Positions 1 to 8,513 of a stretch of DNA of 64,000 bases are shown piece by piece. A model generated the notes under the pieces. It did no database searches. It saw only the letters and a list, made by a program, of their open reading frames with translations, and was not told where the DNA came from. The position numbers and the translations under genes were made by a program. Source of the stretch: Streptomyces solicavernae (GTDB lineage: Bacteria > Actinomycetota > Actinomycetes > Streptomycetales > Streptomycetaceae); assembly GCF_029968095.1 (NCBI RefSeq), contig NZ_JASCIR010000006.1, positions 62,001 to 126,000 of the forward strand. Direction: 5' to 3'. How positions within the stretch are numbered: the first letter of the stretch is position 1; the number at the start of each line of letters is the position of its first letter.

Positions 1-7
1 GTGCGGT

Positions 8-49
8 CGCTTCGTTCCTACGGGGATTCGCTTCGTTCATACGGGGATT
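8..49. repeat. 21-bp tandem duplication at window edge
   Basis: Two consecutive 21-bp units (TCGCTTCGTTC, then C or A, then TACGGGGAT) differ at a single base. They lie downstream of the minus-strand flavin-binding gene that ends at 68. No coding role is visible. Confidence 0.6.
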
Positions 50-67
50 GTCGCTGCCCGGCGCCGC

Positions 68-490
68 TCAGACCTGCCCGAGGTCCGCCGAGTACCAGTG
101 CTCGGGGCGCATGCGGAACACCGTGTTCTCGCCGAGGTTCTCCGCCGAGTACTGCAGGTAACCCTCGACCTTGTCGGCCGGGAGGTAGCGCGCCGTCATC
201 TCCCGCAGCTGCTCCTCGGTGCCCTTCTCGGCGCGGACCACGGGGCCCTCCACCGACACGTACCGGAGCGTGGGAGCGACCCGGTCGACCATCAGGGAGA
301 AGCGGCCCGCCGCCTCGATCAGCCGGGCCTTCTTGCTGTCGGCGGCAGTGATCACCCACAGCTCGCCGCCCGGCGTGTACTGGTACCAGATCGGCAGGGT
401 CAGCGGCGCCCTGCCCTCCTCGTTGACCGAGATCGCGCCGATGTGCGGCTCGGCCAGGAACTTCTCGCGCTCGTCAGGGGTCAGCGGCAT
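68..490 (-). CDS. PPOX-class (F420/FMN split-barrel) family protein
   Basis: The 140-residue protein has the pyridoxamine 5'-phosphate oxidase-like split-barrel pattern: an N-terminal EPHIGAISVNEEGRAPLTLPIWYQY strand pair split here as EPHIGAISV and PLTLPIWYQY, then KKARLIE, RFSLMVDR and a C-terminal FRMRPEHWYSAD strand. Small actinobacterial members of this superfamily bind FMN or F420 and reduce or sense small molecules; the substrate cannot be read from sequence. The ATG at 490 is followed by a typical opening (MPLTPDEREKFL). The gene stands alone, downstream of and co-oriented with the Ltp/thiolase gene at 665-1855. The assignment to the fold is firm, but whether it uses F420 or flavin is open. 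Confidence 0.8.
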   Translation of the reverse strand: MPLTPDEREKFLAEPHIGAISVNEEGRAPLTLPIWYQYTPGGELWVITAADSKKARLIEAAGRFSLMVDRVAPTLRYVSVEGPVVRAEKGTEEQLREMTARYLPADKVEGYLQYSAENLGENTVFRMRPEHWYSADLGQV

Positions 491-664
491 GGGGAACTCC
501 CTCGGTGCGGGCGGATGACAGGGGCGGTCGTACGTCTGTCAGGATGGCCAACCCCGTTACCTGCGGAAGGTATTCCGGGCTGCGTGTCGTCCCCCTCACC
601 CCGGCCACCGCCGGTCGGAGGGAAGGGCCCTCTCACCCTGGCCGCCGCCGACCGGAGGGCCCCC
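491..664. other. Intergenic region with imperfect direct repeat
   Basis: About 170 bp between two minus-strand genes. It holds two imperfect copies of a CCCTC-rich segment around 592-628 and 629-670. No gene, terminator hairpin or operator was recognised. Confidence 0.4.
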
Positions 665-1855
665 TCACCCCCGCCCCAGCACCACCGTCCCCGACGAGCA
701 GAACCAGCCGCCCGTCCCCGACGCCACCGCCAGCTCCGGAAGGCGGCCGTCCGGCTTGTGGACCTGGCCCGCGCCTGCCTCGCCGCGCAGCTGCCGTACC
801 GCCTCCACCAGCAGGAACAGGCCCCGCATGCCCGGGTGTTGGGCCGAGAGGCCGCCGCCGTCCGTGTTCACCGGCAGCTCGCCGTCGCGCGTGAGCCGCC
901 CCTTCTCCACGAACGCCCCGCCCTCGCCCTTCGCGCAGAAGCCGAGGTCCTCCAGGGTCACGAGGGTCATGTACGTGAAGGCGTCGTAGATCTCCGCCAG
1001 GTCGATCTCGTCCGGCCGTACGCCCGCCCGCTCGAAGGCGAGCCGGCCGCTCACCGCCGCCGGGGAGACCGTGAAGTCGTCCCACTCGGACATCGTGGTG
1101 TGCGAGACGTGCTCGCCCGAACCGAGCACCCACACCGGGGACTTGGCGCAGTCGGGCAGCAGGTCCTCGGCGACGAGGAGGACCGCCGCGCCGCCGTCGC
1201 TCCGTATGCAGCAGTGCAGCTTGGTGAACGGGTCCGCGATCACCGGCCCGGCCAGGACCTCGTCCACGGTGACCGGCTCGCGGAACATCGCCTCCGGGTT
1301 GTGCGCGGCGTTGGCCCGCGCCTGCACGGCGACCTCCGCCAGCTGCTCGATGGTCGTGCCGTACTCGTGCATGTGGCGGCGCGCGGCCATCGCGTACTTG
1401 GCGATCAGGGTGTGCCCGTACGGGACCTCGAACTGGAGCGGGCCGCGCGCGCCGAAGGAGAGGTTGGAGGTGCGGCGCTTCGCCTTGATGTCGGCGCGGG
1501 CCGTGGAACCGTAGACGAGCAGCACCGCGCGGGCGTGCCCGGCGGCGATCGCCTCGGCGGCGTGCGCGGCCATGACTTCCCAGGTGGAGCCGCCGACGGA
1601 GGTGGAGTCGACCCAGGTCGGCCTCAGGCCCAGGTACTCGGCGACCTCGACCGGCGCGAGCGTGCCGAGCCCGGCCGAGGCGAAGCCGTCGATCACGGAG
1701 CGGTCGAGCCCGGAGTCGGCGAGCGCGCGCCGGGCGGCCTGGGCGTGCAGGGCGTACGGGGTGGCGTCGTCGACCTTGCCGCAGTCCGACAGGGCGACAC
1801 CGGCGACGGCGACCTTGCGGGGAGGGGAGGCTGAGGGTGTGGCGGCGGATGACAT
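665..1855 (-). CDS. Thiolase-fold lipid-transfer (Ltp-type) protein lacking the usual Cys
   Basis: A 396-residue thiolase-superfamily protein of the SCP-x/Ltp branch. It opens with KVAVAGVALSDCGK and carries the FTYMTLVTLEDLGFCAKGEG and NTDGGGLS segments typical of that branch. These enzymes act on acyl-CoA beta-oxidation intermediates, or, paired with an OB-fold DUF35 protein, cleave aldol adducts of branched side chains. Where classical members have the nucleophilic Cys, this one reads VGGSTWEVM, so thiolytic chemistry is doubtful and retro-aldol activity is possible. The ATG at 1855 has no Shine-Dalgarno and lies 5 bp from a TGACG palindrome (1860-1874), suggesting a leaderless or very short-leader mRNA under repressor control. 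A DUF35 partner is encoded at 9967-10425, not next to it. Confidence 0.85.
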   Translation of the reverse strand: MSSAATPSASPPRKVAVAGVALSDCGKVDDATPYALHAQAARRALADSGLDRSVIDGFASAGLGTLAPVEVAEYLGLRPTWVDSTSVGGSTWEVMAAHAAEAIAAGHARAVLLVYGSTARADIKAKRRTSNLSFGARGPLQFEVPYGHTLIAKYAMAARRHMHEYGTTIEQLAEVAVQARANAAHNPEAMFREPVTVDEVLAGPVIADPFTKLHCCIRSDGGAAVLLVAEDLLPDCAKSPVWVLGSGEHVSHTTMSEWDDFTVSPAAVSGRLAFERAGVRPDEIDLAEIYDAFTYMTLVTLEDLGFCAKGEGGAFVEKGRLTRDGELPVNTDGGGLSAQHPGMRGLFLLVEAVRQLRGEAGAGQVHKPDGRLPELAVASGTGGWFCSSGTVVLGRG

Positions 1856-1859
1856 GAAT

Positions 1860-1874
1860 CTGACGGTACATCAG
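1860..1874. promoter_or_regulatory. Candidate operator, TGACG-N3-CATCA palindrome
   Basis: The site CTGACGGTACATCAG is a 15-bp palindrome with one mismatch between its half-sites. It abuts the start codon of the minus-strand Ltp gene and matches the palindrome repeated before the other catabolic genes of the window. It is probably a TetR-type repressor site. Confidence 0.65.
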
Positions 1875-1946
1875 ATACTTGCATCGGATACCCGCGTCGG
1901 CAGCAGGACTCCGACCCCTGTGCATCTCGCCGCCGCCGACCTAACA

Positions 1947-1959
1947 TGACGGCCCGTCA
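1947..1959. promoter_or_regulatory. Candidate operator, TGACG-N3-CGTCA palindrome
   Basis: TGACGGCCCGTCA, with perfect half-sites, lies 47 bp upstream of the acyl-CoA dehydrogenase start at 2007 and 73 bp from the operator of the divergent Ltp gene. The divergent pair is therefore bracketed by two matching sites. Confidence 0.7.
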
Positions 1960-2006
1960 GATCGGGGGTGGGTGCCGTACCCGCCGCCCAGGGGAGGAGC
2001 CCGCCG

Positions 2007-3266
2007 ATGGATGCCGCCTTCACCGCGGAGCAGGACGAGATCCGGCGCACCCTGCGCGAACTCGTCACCGAGCGCTGCGGCCCGGACGAGGTCAAGGCCG
2101 CGGTCCGCACGCCCCCGGGCCACGACACCGCGCTTTGGCAGACCCTCGCCGGACAGCTGGGGCTGGCCGGCCTCGCCGTGCCCGAGGCGTACGGCGGGGG
2201 CGGCCGCACGGCCACCGAACTCGCCCTCGCCTGTGAGGAGACCGGCCGCGCGCTCGTGCCGAGCCCGCTGCTCGCCACGGCCGTGCTCGCCGCCCCGCTG
2301 CTCGCCCGCCTCGGCACCGAGGACCAGCGCCGCGCCTGGTTGCCGGAGATCGCCGCGGGCCGCACCACCGCCGCCCTCGCCGTCCCCGGCGCCTCCCTGG
2401 CCACCGCGCTCGGCCTGGCCGGCGACGTCACCGGCGACTGGGCGGGCGGGGGCCGCGCCGGCGGCGTACAGGCGAGCTGCGACAGCGAGGGGTGGCGGCT
2501 GTACGGGCAGGCCGAGCAGGTGCTCGACGGGCACAGCGCGGGCCTGCTCGTGGTCGCCGCCCACACCGGCGGCTTCGCCCGGTCCCGGACACTGCTCTTC
2601 CTCGTACGGGCGGACTCGCCCGGAGTCGCCGCCGTACGGCAGACCGCGCTCGACGAGACCCGGCCGCAGGCGCGCGTCGAACTGCGTGACGCAGGGGCGG
2701 AGTTGCTGGGGGCGGACGATGCGCGGGCCGTGACCGACGCGCTCACTGCGACCGGGGACGCGGCGGCGGCCGCGCTCGCCGCGGAGGCCGCGGGCGCGGC
2801 GGAGGCAGCACTCACCAGGACCGCCGGACAGCTGCGGCAGTGCGAGCGGTCCGGGCGGTCCGAGTGGTCCGGGCGGTCCGAGTGGTCCGGGTGGTCCGGG
2901 CGGTCCGGGCGGTCCGGGCAGGGCAGTGGCTCGTTCCAGGCGGCCAGGAACCGGCTCGCGGACGTGTACGTGGCCGTCCAGGCGGCCCGCTCGGCGGCGT
3001 ACTACGCGGCGTGGGAGGCGGGCGCGGACGGGGCTCGGCGGGCCGGGGCGCTCGCCCTCGCCCAGACCCTCGAAGCGCTGCGCACCGCGTCCACCGAGAC
3101 CGTCCAGCTGCATGGCGGTGCGGGCGCCGGCTGGGAGGACGAGGGGCCTCGGTACTTCAAGCGGGCCGCGGGCGACGAACTGCTGTTCGGGCCGGTGCAC
3201 CGGCTGCGCGAGGACGCGGCGGAACGGGCCGGGCTTTTCGCGGCGCGGCCGGGGGCGGCGGTCTGA
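2007..3266 (+). CDS. Acyl-CoA dehydrogenase with repeat-expanded C-terminal domain
   Basis: A 419-residue FAD-dependent acyl-CoA dehydrogenase of the actinobacterial FadE type. The N-terminal helical domain (MDAAFTAEQDEIRRTLREL) is followed by the LGLAGLAVPEAYGG motif at about residues 53-66. The C-terminal domain retains VQLHGGAGAGWEDEGPRYFKRA, the usual VQ-HGG-G segment near the FAD and dimer interface. It would introduce the alpha,beta double bond into a CoA ester. The ATG at 2007 was chosen for its strong GGGGAGGAG site 7 bp upstream; the frame is open further upstream without a better start. An insert of about 28 residues made of R/E/S/G/W repeats (DNA 2843-2926) sits where family members have a short linker. 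The stop overlaps the next start (ATGA), so the two genes form an operon. Confidence 0.9.
   Translation: MDAAFTAEQDEIRRTLRELVTERCGPDEVKAAVRTPPGHDTALWQTLAGQLGLAGLAVPEAYGGGGRTATELALACEETGRALVPSPLLATAVLAAPLLARLGTEDQRRAWLPEIAAGRTTAALAVPGASLATALGLAGDVTGDWAGGGRAGGVQASCDSEGWRLYGQAEQVLDGHSAGLLVVAAHTGGFARSRTLLFLVRADSPGVAAVRQTALDETRPQARVELRDAGAELLGADDARAVTDALTATGDAAAAALAAEAAGAAEAALTRTAGQLRQCERSGRSEWSGRSEWSGWSGRSGRSGQGSGSFQAARNRLADVYVAVQAARSAAYYAAWEAGADGARRAGALALAQTLEALRTASTETVQLHGGAGAGWEDEGPRYFKRAAGDELLFGPVHRLREDAAERAGLFAARPGAAV
2843..2926 (+). repeat. In-frame 9-bp tandem repeat inside acyl-CoA dehydrogenase
   Basis: About nine units close to GGTCCGAGT / GGTCCGGGC encode alternating RSG, RSE, WSG triplets. 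The array keeps the frame and lies in the linker before the C-terminal helical domain. It looks like a recent slippage expansion. Confidence 0.85.
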
Positions 3267-3742
3267 TGCCCGTCGGAATCCGGCTCGTCCAGAAGGTCTC
3301 CTCGACCCGCGCCTTCGCGAAGGCCGCGCCCCGCGTCATCCCCGCCGTGGACCGGGCCGTACACCGGCTCACGCGCGGGAAAGTGCTGCTCAGCGCCCGG
3401 ATGCTGCCCGGGGTCGTGCTGACCGCGCGCGGCGCGAGGACCGGGCGGGTGCGGCGCACCCCGCTGGCCTGCATGCCGGAGGAGGCGGCCGGGACGTGGC
3501 TGCTGATCGGCTCCAACTTCGGCCGGCCCGGGCACCCTGCCTGGACGAGCAATCTGCTTGCGCATCCGGAGGTTTCGATCAGCTGGAAGGGGGCGGAGAT
3601 CGCGGTGCGGGCGCGGTTGCTGGAGGGGGAGGAGCGGGCGGAGGCGTGGGCGGCGGCGCTTCGGTTCTGGCCGCCGTACGCGATTTATCAGGCCCGTGTG
3701 GACCGCGAGATCCGCCTGTTCCGGCTGGAGCGCCGAGCCTGA
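3266..3742 (+). CDS. Deazaflavin (F420)-dependent nitroreductase family protein
   Basis: A 158-residue protein of the Ddn/F420H2-dependent reductase family. It shows the family signature with a basic N-terminal helix, then LTARGARTGRVRRTPL, WLLIGSNFGRPGHPAWTSNLLAHPEV and a C-terminal aromatic-rich strand. Such proteins use F420H2 to reduce quinones, enones or nitro compounds, often at the membrane surface. Its ATG overlaps the TGA of the acyl-CoA dehydrogenase, so it belongs to that operon and presumably reduces a pathway intermediate. The cofactor can be supplied through fbiC at 47 kb. Family placement is secure; the substrate is unknown. Confidence 0.88.
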   Translation: MPVGIRLVQKVSSTRAFAKAAPRVIPAVDRAVHRLTRGKVLLSARMLPGVVLTARGARTGRVRRTPLACMPEEAAGTWLLIGSNFGRPGHPAWTSNLLAHPEVSISWKGAEIAVRARLLEGEERAEAWAAALRFWPPYAIYQARVDREIRLFRLERRA

Positions 3743-3750
3743 GATTTCCC

Positions 3751-3813
3751 CGAGTGACCCGCGTGACCCGAGTAACCCGAGTGACCCGAGTGACCCGAGT
3801 AACCCGAGTAATA
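3751..3813 (+). repeat. Seven 9-bp tandem repeats
   Basis: Seven units of CGAGTGACC or variants (CGAGTAACC, CGCGTGACC, CGAGTAATA) follow the stop codon of the F420-family gene and run up to the terminator. They are noncoding and seem to be a minisatellite of the 9-bp class seen elsewhere in this window. Confidence 0.85.
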
Positions 3814-3818
3814 CGCAG

Positions 3819-3855
3819 AAGGCGACGGCCCGTTGCTCGGACGGGCCGTCGCCTT
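3819..3855. terminator. Bidirectional intrinsic terminator
   Basis: A perfect 15-bp stem (AAGGCGACGGCCCGT and its complement) with a 7-nt loop lies between two convergent genes. It would end the acyl-CoA dehydrogenase operon from the left and the TetR gene from the right. Confidence 0.9.
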
Positions 3856-3894
3856 CTTGACAGGACAGGGTGCGCAGGGAAACCCCCTGCGCGA

Positions 3895-4542
3895 CTACTT
3901 CGTCGGCTTCTTGCCAGTGATTCCCAAATGCACCAGCAACGCCAAGTTCGGCTTCAGCTCCGCCTGCTTGACGCCCCAGCTCTGGAACCCCTTCTGGTGC
4001 GAGGCGACCGCCGCGAGCATCGCGACCAGGGAGCCCGCCATCGCCGCGGCGCTGACGTCCTTGTCGACCTTCCCCTTGGACTGCAACTCCTTGACCGTGT
4101 CCGTAAGGGAGTTGGTGACGGAGTTCAGGATCTTCATCCTGATCTTGTAGAACCGCTTGTCGCCCTCGGCCGCGCCCAGGTCCACCACGCGCAGGATCGC
4201 GTCGTTCTTGCGCCAGAAGTCCAGGAACCCGTCGACCAGCTCCTGCGCCGCCTGCCAGCCGGACTTGCCGACCCAGGAGCGCTTGGCGAGCACATCCGTC
4301 AACCCCGCGCCCTCGGCGGCCATTTGCTCGGCGATCTCCAGGACCGCGCCCTCGACGTCGGGGAAGTACTGGTAGAAGGTCGCGGGCGAAGTCCCGGCCT
4401 TGCGGGCGACATCGATGACCTTGACGTCCCGGTACGGCGAAGAACTGAGCATCTCGCTGAGGCAGTCGAGCAACTTCTGCCGCGTCGCCTGACCGCGTCG
4501 ACCGGCAACACGGCCGTCGACGGTGCGTACTTGTCCTGTCAT
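3895..4542 (-). CDS. TetR-family transcriptional regulator
   Basis: A 215-residue TetR protein. The N-terminal HTH spans about residues 15-62: RRGQATRQKLLDCLSEML, then DVKVIDVARKAGTSPATFYQYF with the recognition helix. The C-terminal ligand-binding domain is alpha-helical and its ligand is unknown. Convergent with the catabolic operon at 2007-3742, it is the only TetR in the window and so the obvious candidate reader of the TGACG-N3-CGTCA palindromes. Its own start overlaps a degenerate version of that palindrome (4537-4551), consistent with autoregulation. It could instead be an unrelated conserved Streptomyces TetR; no binding can be shown from sequence. Confidence 0.92.
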   Translation of the reverse strand: MTGQVRTVDGRVAGRRGQATRQKLLDCLSEMLSSSPYRDVKVIDVARKAGTSPATFYQYFPDVEGAVLEIAEQMAAEGAGLTDVLAKRSWVGKSGWQAAQELVDGFLDFWRKNDAILRVVDLGAAEGDKRFYKIRMKILNSVTNSLTDTVKELQSKGKVDKDVSAAAMAGSLVAMLAAVASHQKGFQSWGVKQAELKPNLALLVHLGITGKKPTK

Positions 4543-4551
4543 GCCGTCAGC
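4537..4551. promoter_or_regulatory. Weak palindrome overlapping TetR start codon
   Basis: CTGTCATGCCGTCAG matches one half-site (CGTCAG) of the window-wide operator exactly and the other poorly. It spans the ATG of the TetR gene. It is a possible autoregulatory site, weaker than the others. Confidence 0.3.
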
Positions 4552-4708
4552 TTACCGAGGGGTGATCGGAGCGCGATTCGGCCGACTGCAAATGGGGCGG
4601 AAGGAGCGGAACGACCAGAAGGTCCCGCGGAAACCGGTCTGTGTGGGCTCGCCGCGATCTGGACACGGTCTTACGTTGAGGGGGAAGGTCCCGAGAAAGG
4701 GCGGGCTC

Positions 4709-5518
4709 ATGGCAGACACCGCGGTGTCCGGTTTCGCGGAGGGTTTCGCGGAAGGCGTCCCCTGCTGGGTGGACGCCCAGCTGTCCGACGTCGAGGCCGG
4801 TAAACGCTTCTACGGCGAGCTCTTCGGCTGGACCTTCGACGAGGGCGAGGGCCCTCAGGCCGGGCGGTACGCGCAGGCGTACAGCGAGGGCCGCGCCGTG
4901 GCCGCCCTCGCGCCCAAGCGGGACGGCCGCATGCCGACGGTGTGGAACGTCTACTTCGCGACCCCGGACGCGTACGCCCTCGCCCGCCGGATCAAGCACG
5001 AGGGCGGCCAGCTCGTCAGGGAGCCGATGCCGGTCGGGACCGCCGGGACGCTGGCCCTCGCGGCCGACCCCGAGGGCGCGGTCTTCGGCCTCTGGCAGGC
5101 CGGCACGCACCCCGGCTTCGGGAAGCGCGGCGAGCCGGACTCGTTCTGCTGGACCGAGGTGTATTCGCGGGACAAGGACCTCGTCGACCCCTTCTACGAG
5201 TCGGTCTTCGGGTACGGCGGCACCGACCTGGCCGACGCCGGCGACGACTTCCGCACCTGGTCGCCCGCCGGGACGGCGCCCGGCCCGGACACCGCGATCG
5301 GCGGCCGCTCACTGGTCGCCGGGAAGTTCCCGGCCGAGATGCCCGCCCATTTCCTGATCTATTTCAACGTCACGGACTGTGACGCGGTCGCCGCCACGGC
5401 AAGGCGCCTCGGCGGCCGCCTGCGCGCCGAGCCGTTCGACATCCCGTACGGACGCATGGCCGTCATCACCGACGACCAGGGCGCCGTCTTCGCCGTGCTG
5501 CAGGATCCGGAGCCGTAG
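4709..5518 (+). CDS. Two-domain VOC (glyoxalase/dioxygenase-fold) protein
   Basis: A 269-residue protein with two tandem vicinal-oxygen-chelate domains. The first starts at GVPCWVDAQLSDVEAGKRFYGELFGWTF split as CWVDAQLSD and RFYGELFGW (residues about 15-125). The second starts at SFCWTEVYSRDKDLVDPFY (about 145-265). Each shows the beta-alpha-beta-beta-beta pattern ending in DPEGAVFGLWQ or DDQGAVFAVLQ. Members include glyoxalase-like and antibiotic-binding proteins; none of the known specific activities can be assigned. It is divergent from the TetR gene across 166 bp. The ATG at 4709 was chosen over upstream in-frame starts because family similarity begins there. Confidence 0.85.
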   Translation: MADTAVSGFAEGFAEGVPCWVDAQLSDVEAGKRFYGELFGWTFDEGEGPQAGRYAQAYSEGRAVAALAPKRDGRMPTVWNVYFATPDAYALARRIKHEGGQLVREPMPVGTAGTLALAADPEGAVFGLWQAGTHPGFGKRGEPDSFCWTEVYSRDKDLVDPFYESVFGYGGTDLADAGDDFRTWSPAGTAPGPDTAIGGRSLVAGKFPAEMPAHFLIYFNVTDCDAVAATARRLGGRLRAEPFDIPYGRMAVITDDQGAVFAVLQDPEP

Positions 5519-5781
5519 CCGCCGTCGCGAGTTACCGTCACGTACAGGCGTCTCCCACCGGAGAGAATGACCTGATATCGCCTTGAATGAGCGAGACATC
5601 CCGGTTTGCCCTCGGGTTCGCAACCATCGCCCAGTACCGGAAGAATCGGGGTGCGTGCCGCCGCCGCGGCTCCTTGGTGAGACGCTGACCGGAAGCGGTT
5701 TGCACGCTCGGTCGGTTCGTACGCGACTCATGCGACGCAGAAGCGATACGTCGCGGTCTCGTACGGGGAGGTGGCAGGCAA

Positions 5782-8322
5782 GTGGTGGAGCAGCTGACGC
5801 AGCACGATCCGAGGCGGATCGGGCCGTTCGAGGTGCTTGGCCGGCTCGGGGCCGGCGGCATGGGGCTCGTCTATCTCGCGCGCTCGGCCTCCGGGCGGCG
5901 CGTGGCGATCAAGACGGTCCGGACGGAGCTCGCCGAGGACCAGCTGTTCCGCGTCCGCTTCACGCGCGAGGTGGAGGCGGCCCGCGCCGTGTCCGGGTTC
6001 TACACCGCGGCCGTGGTCGACGCCGACCCGCGCGCGGCCGTGCCCTGGCTCGCCACCGCCTACGTACCGGCCCCTTCGCTCGAAGAGATAGTGAACGAGT
6101 GCGGGCCGCTGCCGGCCCAGGCCGTGCGCTGGCTGGCGGCGGGCGTCGCCGAGGCGCTGCAGTCCATCCACGGCGCGGGCCTGGTCCACCGCGACCTGAA
6201 GCCGTCCAACGTGCTCGTCGTCGAGGACGGGCCGCGCGTGATCGACTTCGGCATCGCGTCCGGCGTCTCCAACACCCGCCTGACCATGACGAACGTCGCC
6301 GTCGGCACGCCCGCGTACATGTCGCCGGAACAGGCCAAGGACTCCCGCAGCGTCACCGGGGCCAGCGACATCTTCTCGCTCGGCTCGACCCTCGCCTTCG
6401 CCGCGACCGGGCACGCCCCGTTCCACGGCGCCAACCCCGTCGAGACCGTCTTCATGCTGCTGCGCGAGGGGCCCGACCTGGAGGGGCTGCCCGAGGAACT
6501 GCGGCCGCTGATCGAGACGTGCATGCACATGGAGGCCGCGATGCGGCCCTCGCCCGCCGACCTCCAGGCCCAGCTCGCCCCGCATCTGTTCTCCTCCGGC
6601 TCGGACGACTCCGGCACCGCATCGGCCTGGCTGCCCGAGCGTGCCGTCGCCCTGATCGAGAGCCGGCGCGGCGGCCGCCCGCCGGTCAAGCCCGCCGCGT
6701 CCGGCTCAGGGCGCAGCGCGGGCAAGAGCGCCGCGCAGGCCCCGCCCGCGCCCATGCCCCCGCCCCCCGCGCCCGTGCCCCCGCCCCCCGCGCCCGCGCC
6801 CGTGCCCCCGCCGCCCTCGCGCGCGCCGGCGGCCGCGCCGCCCATGCCGTCGATGGACGCCGGGGCCGTCGCCGCCGACCCCGCGCCGCAGCGCCCGCCC
6901 GGCCCCGCGTTCGCGCAGGACGGCTGGGACGCGGCCGCAGGCCCCGGCGCCGCCCGCACCCCCGGCCGGGTCGACTCGGGCCCCGTGCGGCTGCCCGGCG
7001 CCCCCGTGCCGATCGGTCCGGGGCCGCGGGTCGCCGACGCCCGCGCCGCCGCGCCGCCCTCGCCCGTCGACGGGCTCGCCGCGTCCTGGGTGCGGGGCGG
7101 CCCCGGCGCCGTACCCGAGCAGCAGGACCCGGCCCGTACCGGACACGCCAACGGCACGCCCCGCGCGCCCGAGGTGCCGCCGCAGCATCAGCCGGACGCG
7201 CCCTGGCGGCCCTGGCGGTTCCGCATGTCCAACGACGTATGGGGCACCCCGCACGTCGCGGGCGACCGGGTCTACGTCACCTCCTTCGAGGTGCACGCCC
7301 TCGATGTGTCCACCGGGCGGCGGCAGTTCAAGACCCGCGACGTCGCCTGGTCGATGGCCGTGTCCGACGGCCGCATCCACGCCTCGGACGGCCCCACCCT
7401 GTACGCGCTCGACGCCACCGACGGCACCGACCTGTGGCGCCGCCAGTCCGACGCCTGGGTGTACGCGCTGCGCGCCGACCGCGGCACCGTCGTCACCGCG
7501 ACCCGCGGCGGCGGCGTGCAGGCCGTCGAGGCCGCCAACGGCGAGAAGCTGTGGGAGATCACCGGCGTCCAGACCGACTTCGAGACCCCCGAGGCCGGAC
7601 CGGTCATCCACGACGGCACGGTCTTCGTCTGGCAGGACGCCCGCCTCCGCGCCCTGGAGGCCCGCACCGGCGTCGAGCGCTGGTCGTACCCGGTCGGCGA
7701 CGCCGCGTCCTGCGGCGGGGTGCCGGTGCGGATCACGCCCGCCGAGGACGGGTACGTGTACGTGGCCGCCGGGACCCGGGTCCTTGCCATCGACATCGAC
7801 GGCGGCCATGTGCCCTGGCGCTTCGAGGCCCCGGCCGTGTTCCTCTCGCCGCCCGCGTTCGCGCCCGGCCCCGCGGTGACCGGCGGCGGCGTGTACCTCG
7901 CGGACTACCTCGGCACGGTGTACGCGGTGGACGCCTCCGACGGCCGCGACCGCTGGCGCATCGCCACCGAGGCCCGCTCGTCCGTCGAGCCGGTCCTGGT
8001 CACCGGCGGCCACGTCCACGTGGGCAGCGGCAACGGCCTGTACACCCTGGACGCGGTCACGGGCACGCCCAAGTGGCGCTTCCAGGCGGGCGGCGAGGTG
8101 GTCGGCTCCCCGGTCGCCGCGGACGGCCGCATCCACTTCGGCTCGGCCGACCACTGCCTCTACACGCTCGACGCGGCCGGCGGCCAGCTCCGCTGGAAGC
8201 TCGCCACGGGCGGCGAGATCACCGGCTCCCCGGTCGCGGAGGCGGGCGTCGTGTACGCCTGCAGCAAGGACCGCTGCGTGTACGCGCTCGACGCGGTCAA
8301 GGGGACGGGGTCTTCGAGGTAG
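5782..8322 (+). CDS. Ser/Thr protein kinase with C-terminal PQQ-type beta-propeller
   Basis: A Hanks-type kinase of 846 residues. It has a glycine loop GAGGMG at 23-28, Lys44, HRD at 136-138, DFG at 155-157 and SPE at 181-183, all intact, so it should be active. A Pro/Ala-rich linker (about 307-475) leads to repeated segments of the form [40 protein letters not shown] and [13 protein letters not shown], which are PQQ/pyrrolo-quinoline-like propeller blades filling the rest of the protein. No transmembrane helix separates the two parts, so the propeller is probably cytoplasmic and serves as a protein- or ligand-binding sensor. Start is GTG at 5782 (second GTG at 5785 possible), after a GGGGAGG site. 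Confidence 0.93.
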   Translation: MVEQLTQHDPRRIGPFEVLGRLGAGGMGLVYLARSASGRRVAIKTVRTELAEDQLFRVRFTREVEAARAVSGFYTAAVVDADPRAAVPWLATAYVPAPSLEEIVNECGPLPAQAVRWLAAGVAEALQSIHGAGLVHRDLKPSNVLVVEDGPRVIDFGIASGVSNTRLTMTNVAVGTPAYMSPEQAKDSRSVTGASDIFSLGSTLAFAATGHAPFHGANPVETVFMLLREGPDLEGLPEELRPLIETCMHMEAAMRPSPADLQAQLAPHLFSSGSDDSGTASAWLPERAVALIESRRGGRPPVKPAASGSGRSAGKSAAQAPPAPMPPPPAPVPPPPAPAPVPPPPSRAPAAAPPMPSMDAGAVAADPAPQRPPGPAFAQDGWDAAAGPGAARTPGRVDSGPVRLPGAPVPIGPGPRVADARAAAPPSPVDGLAASWVRGGPGAVPEQQDPARTGHANGTPRAPEVPPQHQPDAPWRPWRFRMSNDVWGTPHVAGDRVYVTSFEVHALDVSTGRRQFKTRDVAWSMAVSDGRIHASDGPTLYALDATDGTDLWRRQSDAWVYALRADRGTVVTATRGGGVQAVEAANGEKLWEITGVQTDFETPEAGPVIHDGTVFVWQDARLRALEARTGVERWSYPVGDAASCGGVPVRITPAEDGYVYVAAGTRVLAIDIDGGHVPWRFEAPAVFLSPPAFAPGPAVTGGGVYLADYLGTVYAVDASDGRDRWRIATEARSSVEPVLVTGGHVHVGSGNGLYTLDAVTGTPKWRFQAGGEVVGSPVAADGRIHFGSADHCLYTLDAAGGQLRWKLATGGEITGSPVAEAGVVYACSKDRCVYALDAVKGTGSSR

Positions 8323-8513
8323 TAACGGCCGCGCACGCCACATCGACAGCCGTGTAACGGACCTGCTCGCGGTGGACCGTGCGCGCCCCGACGGCCGTAT
8401 AAAGACTGTGTAAGTGCCACTGTTAAGGTGACGTGCACCCGTCAGGAACGGGTCCTTTCGCGCGCCATCAGTGCGCCGCCCACGCATGCACACACTTCGG
8501 GGGAGTAAAAAAC

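Noticed and set aside
8433..8513. Longer N-terminus of the secreted Ser/Asp-rich protein
   Set aside because: The frame is open from 8433 but the export signal begins at the ATG at 8514, which has the ribosome site.
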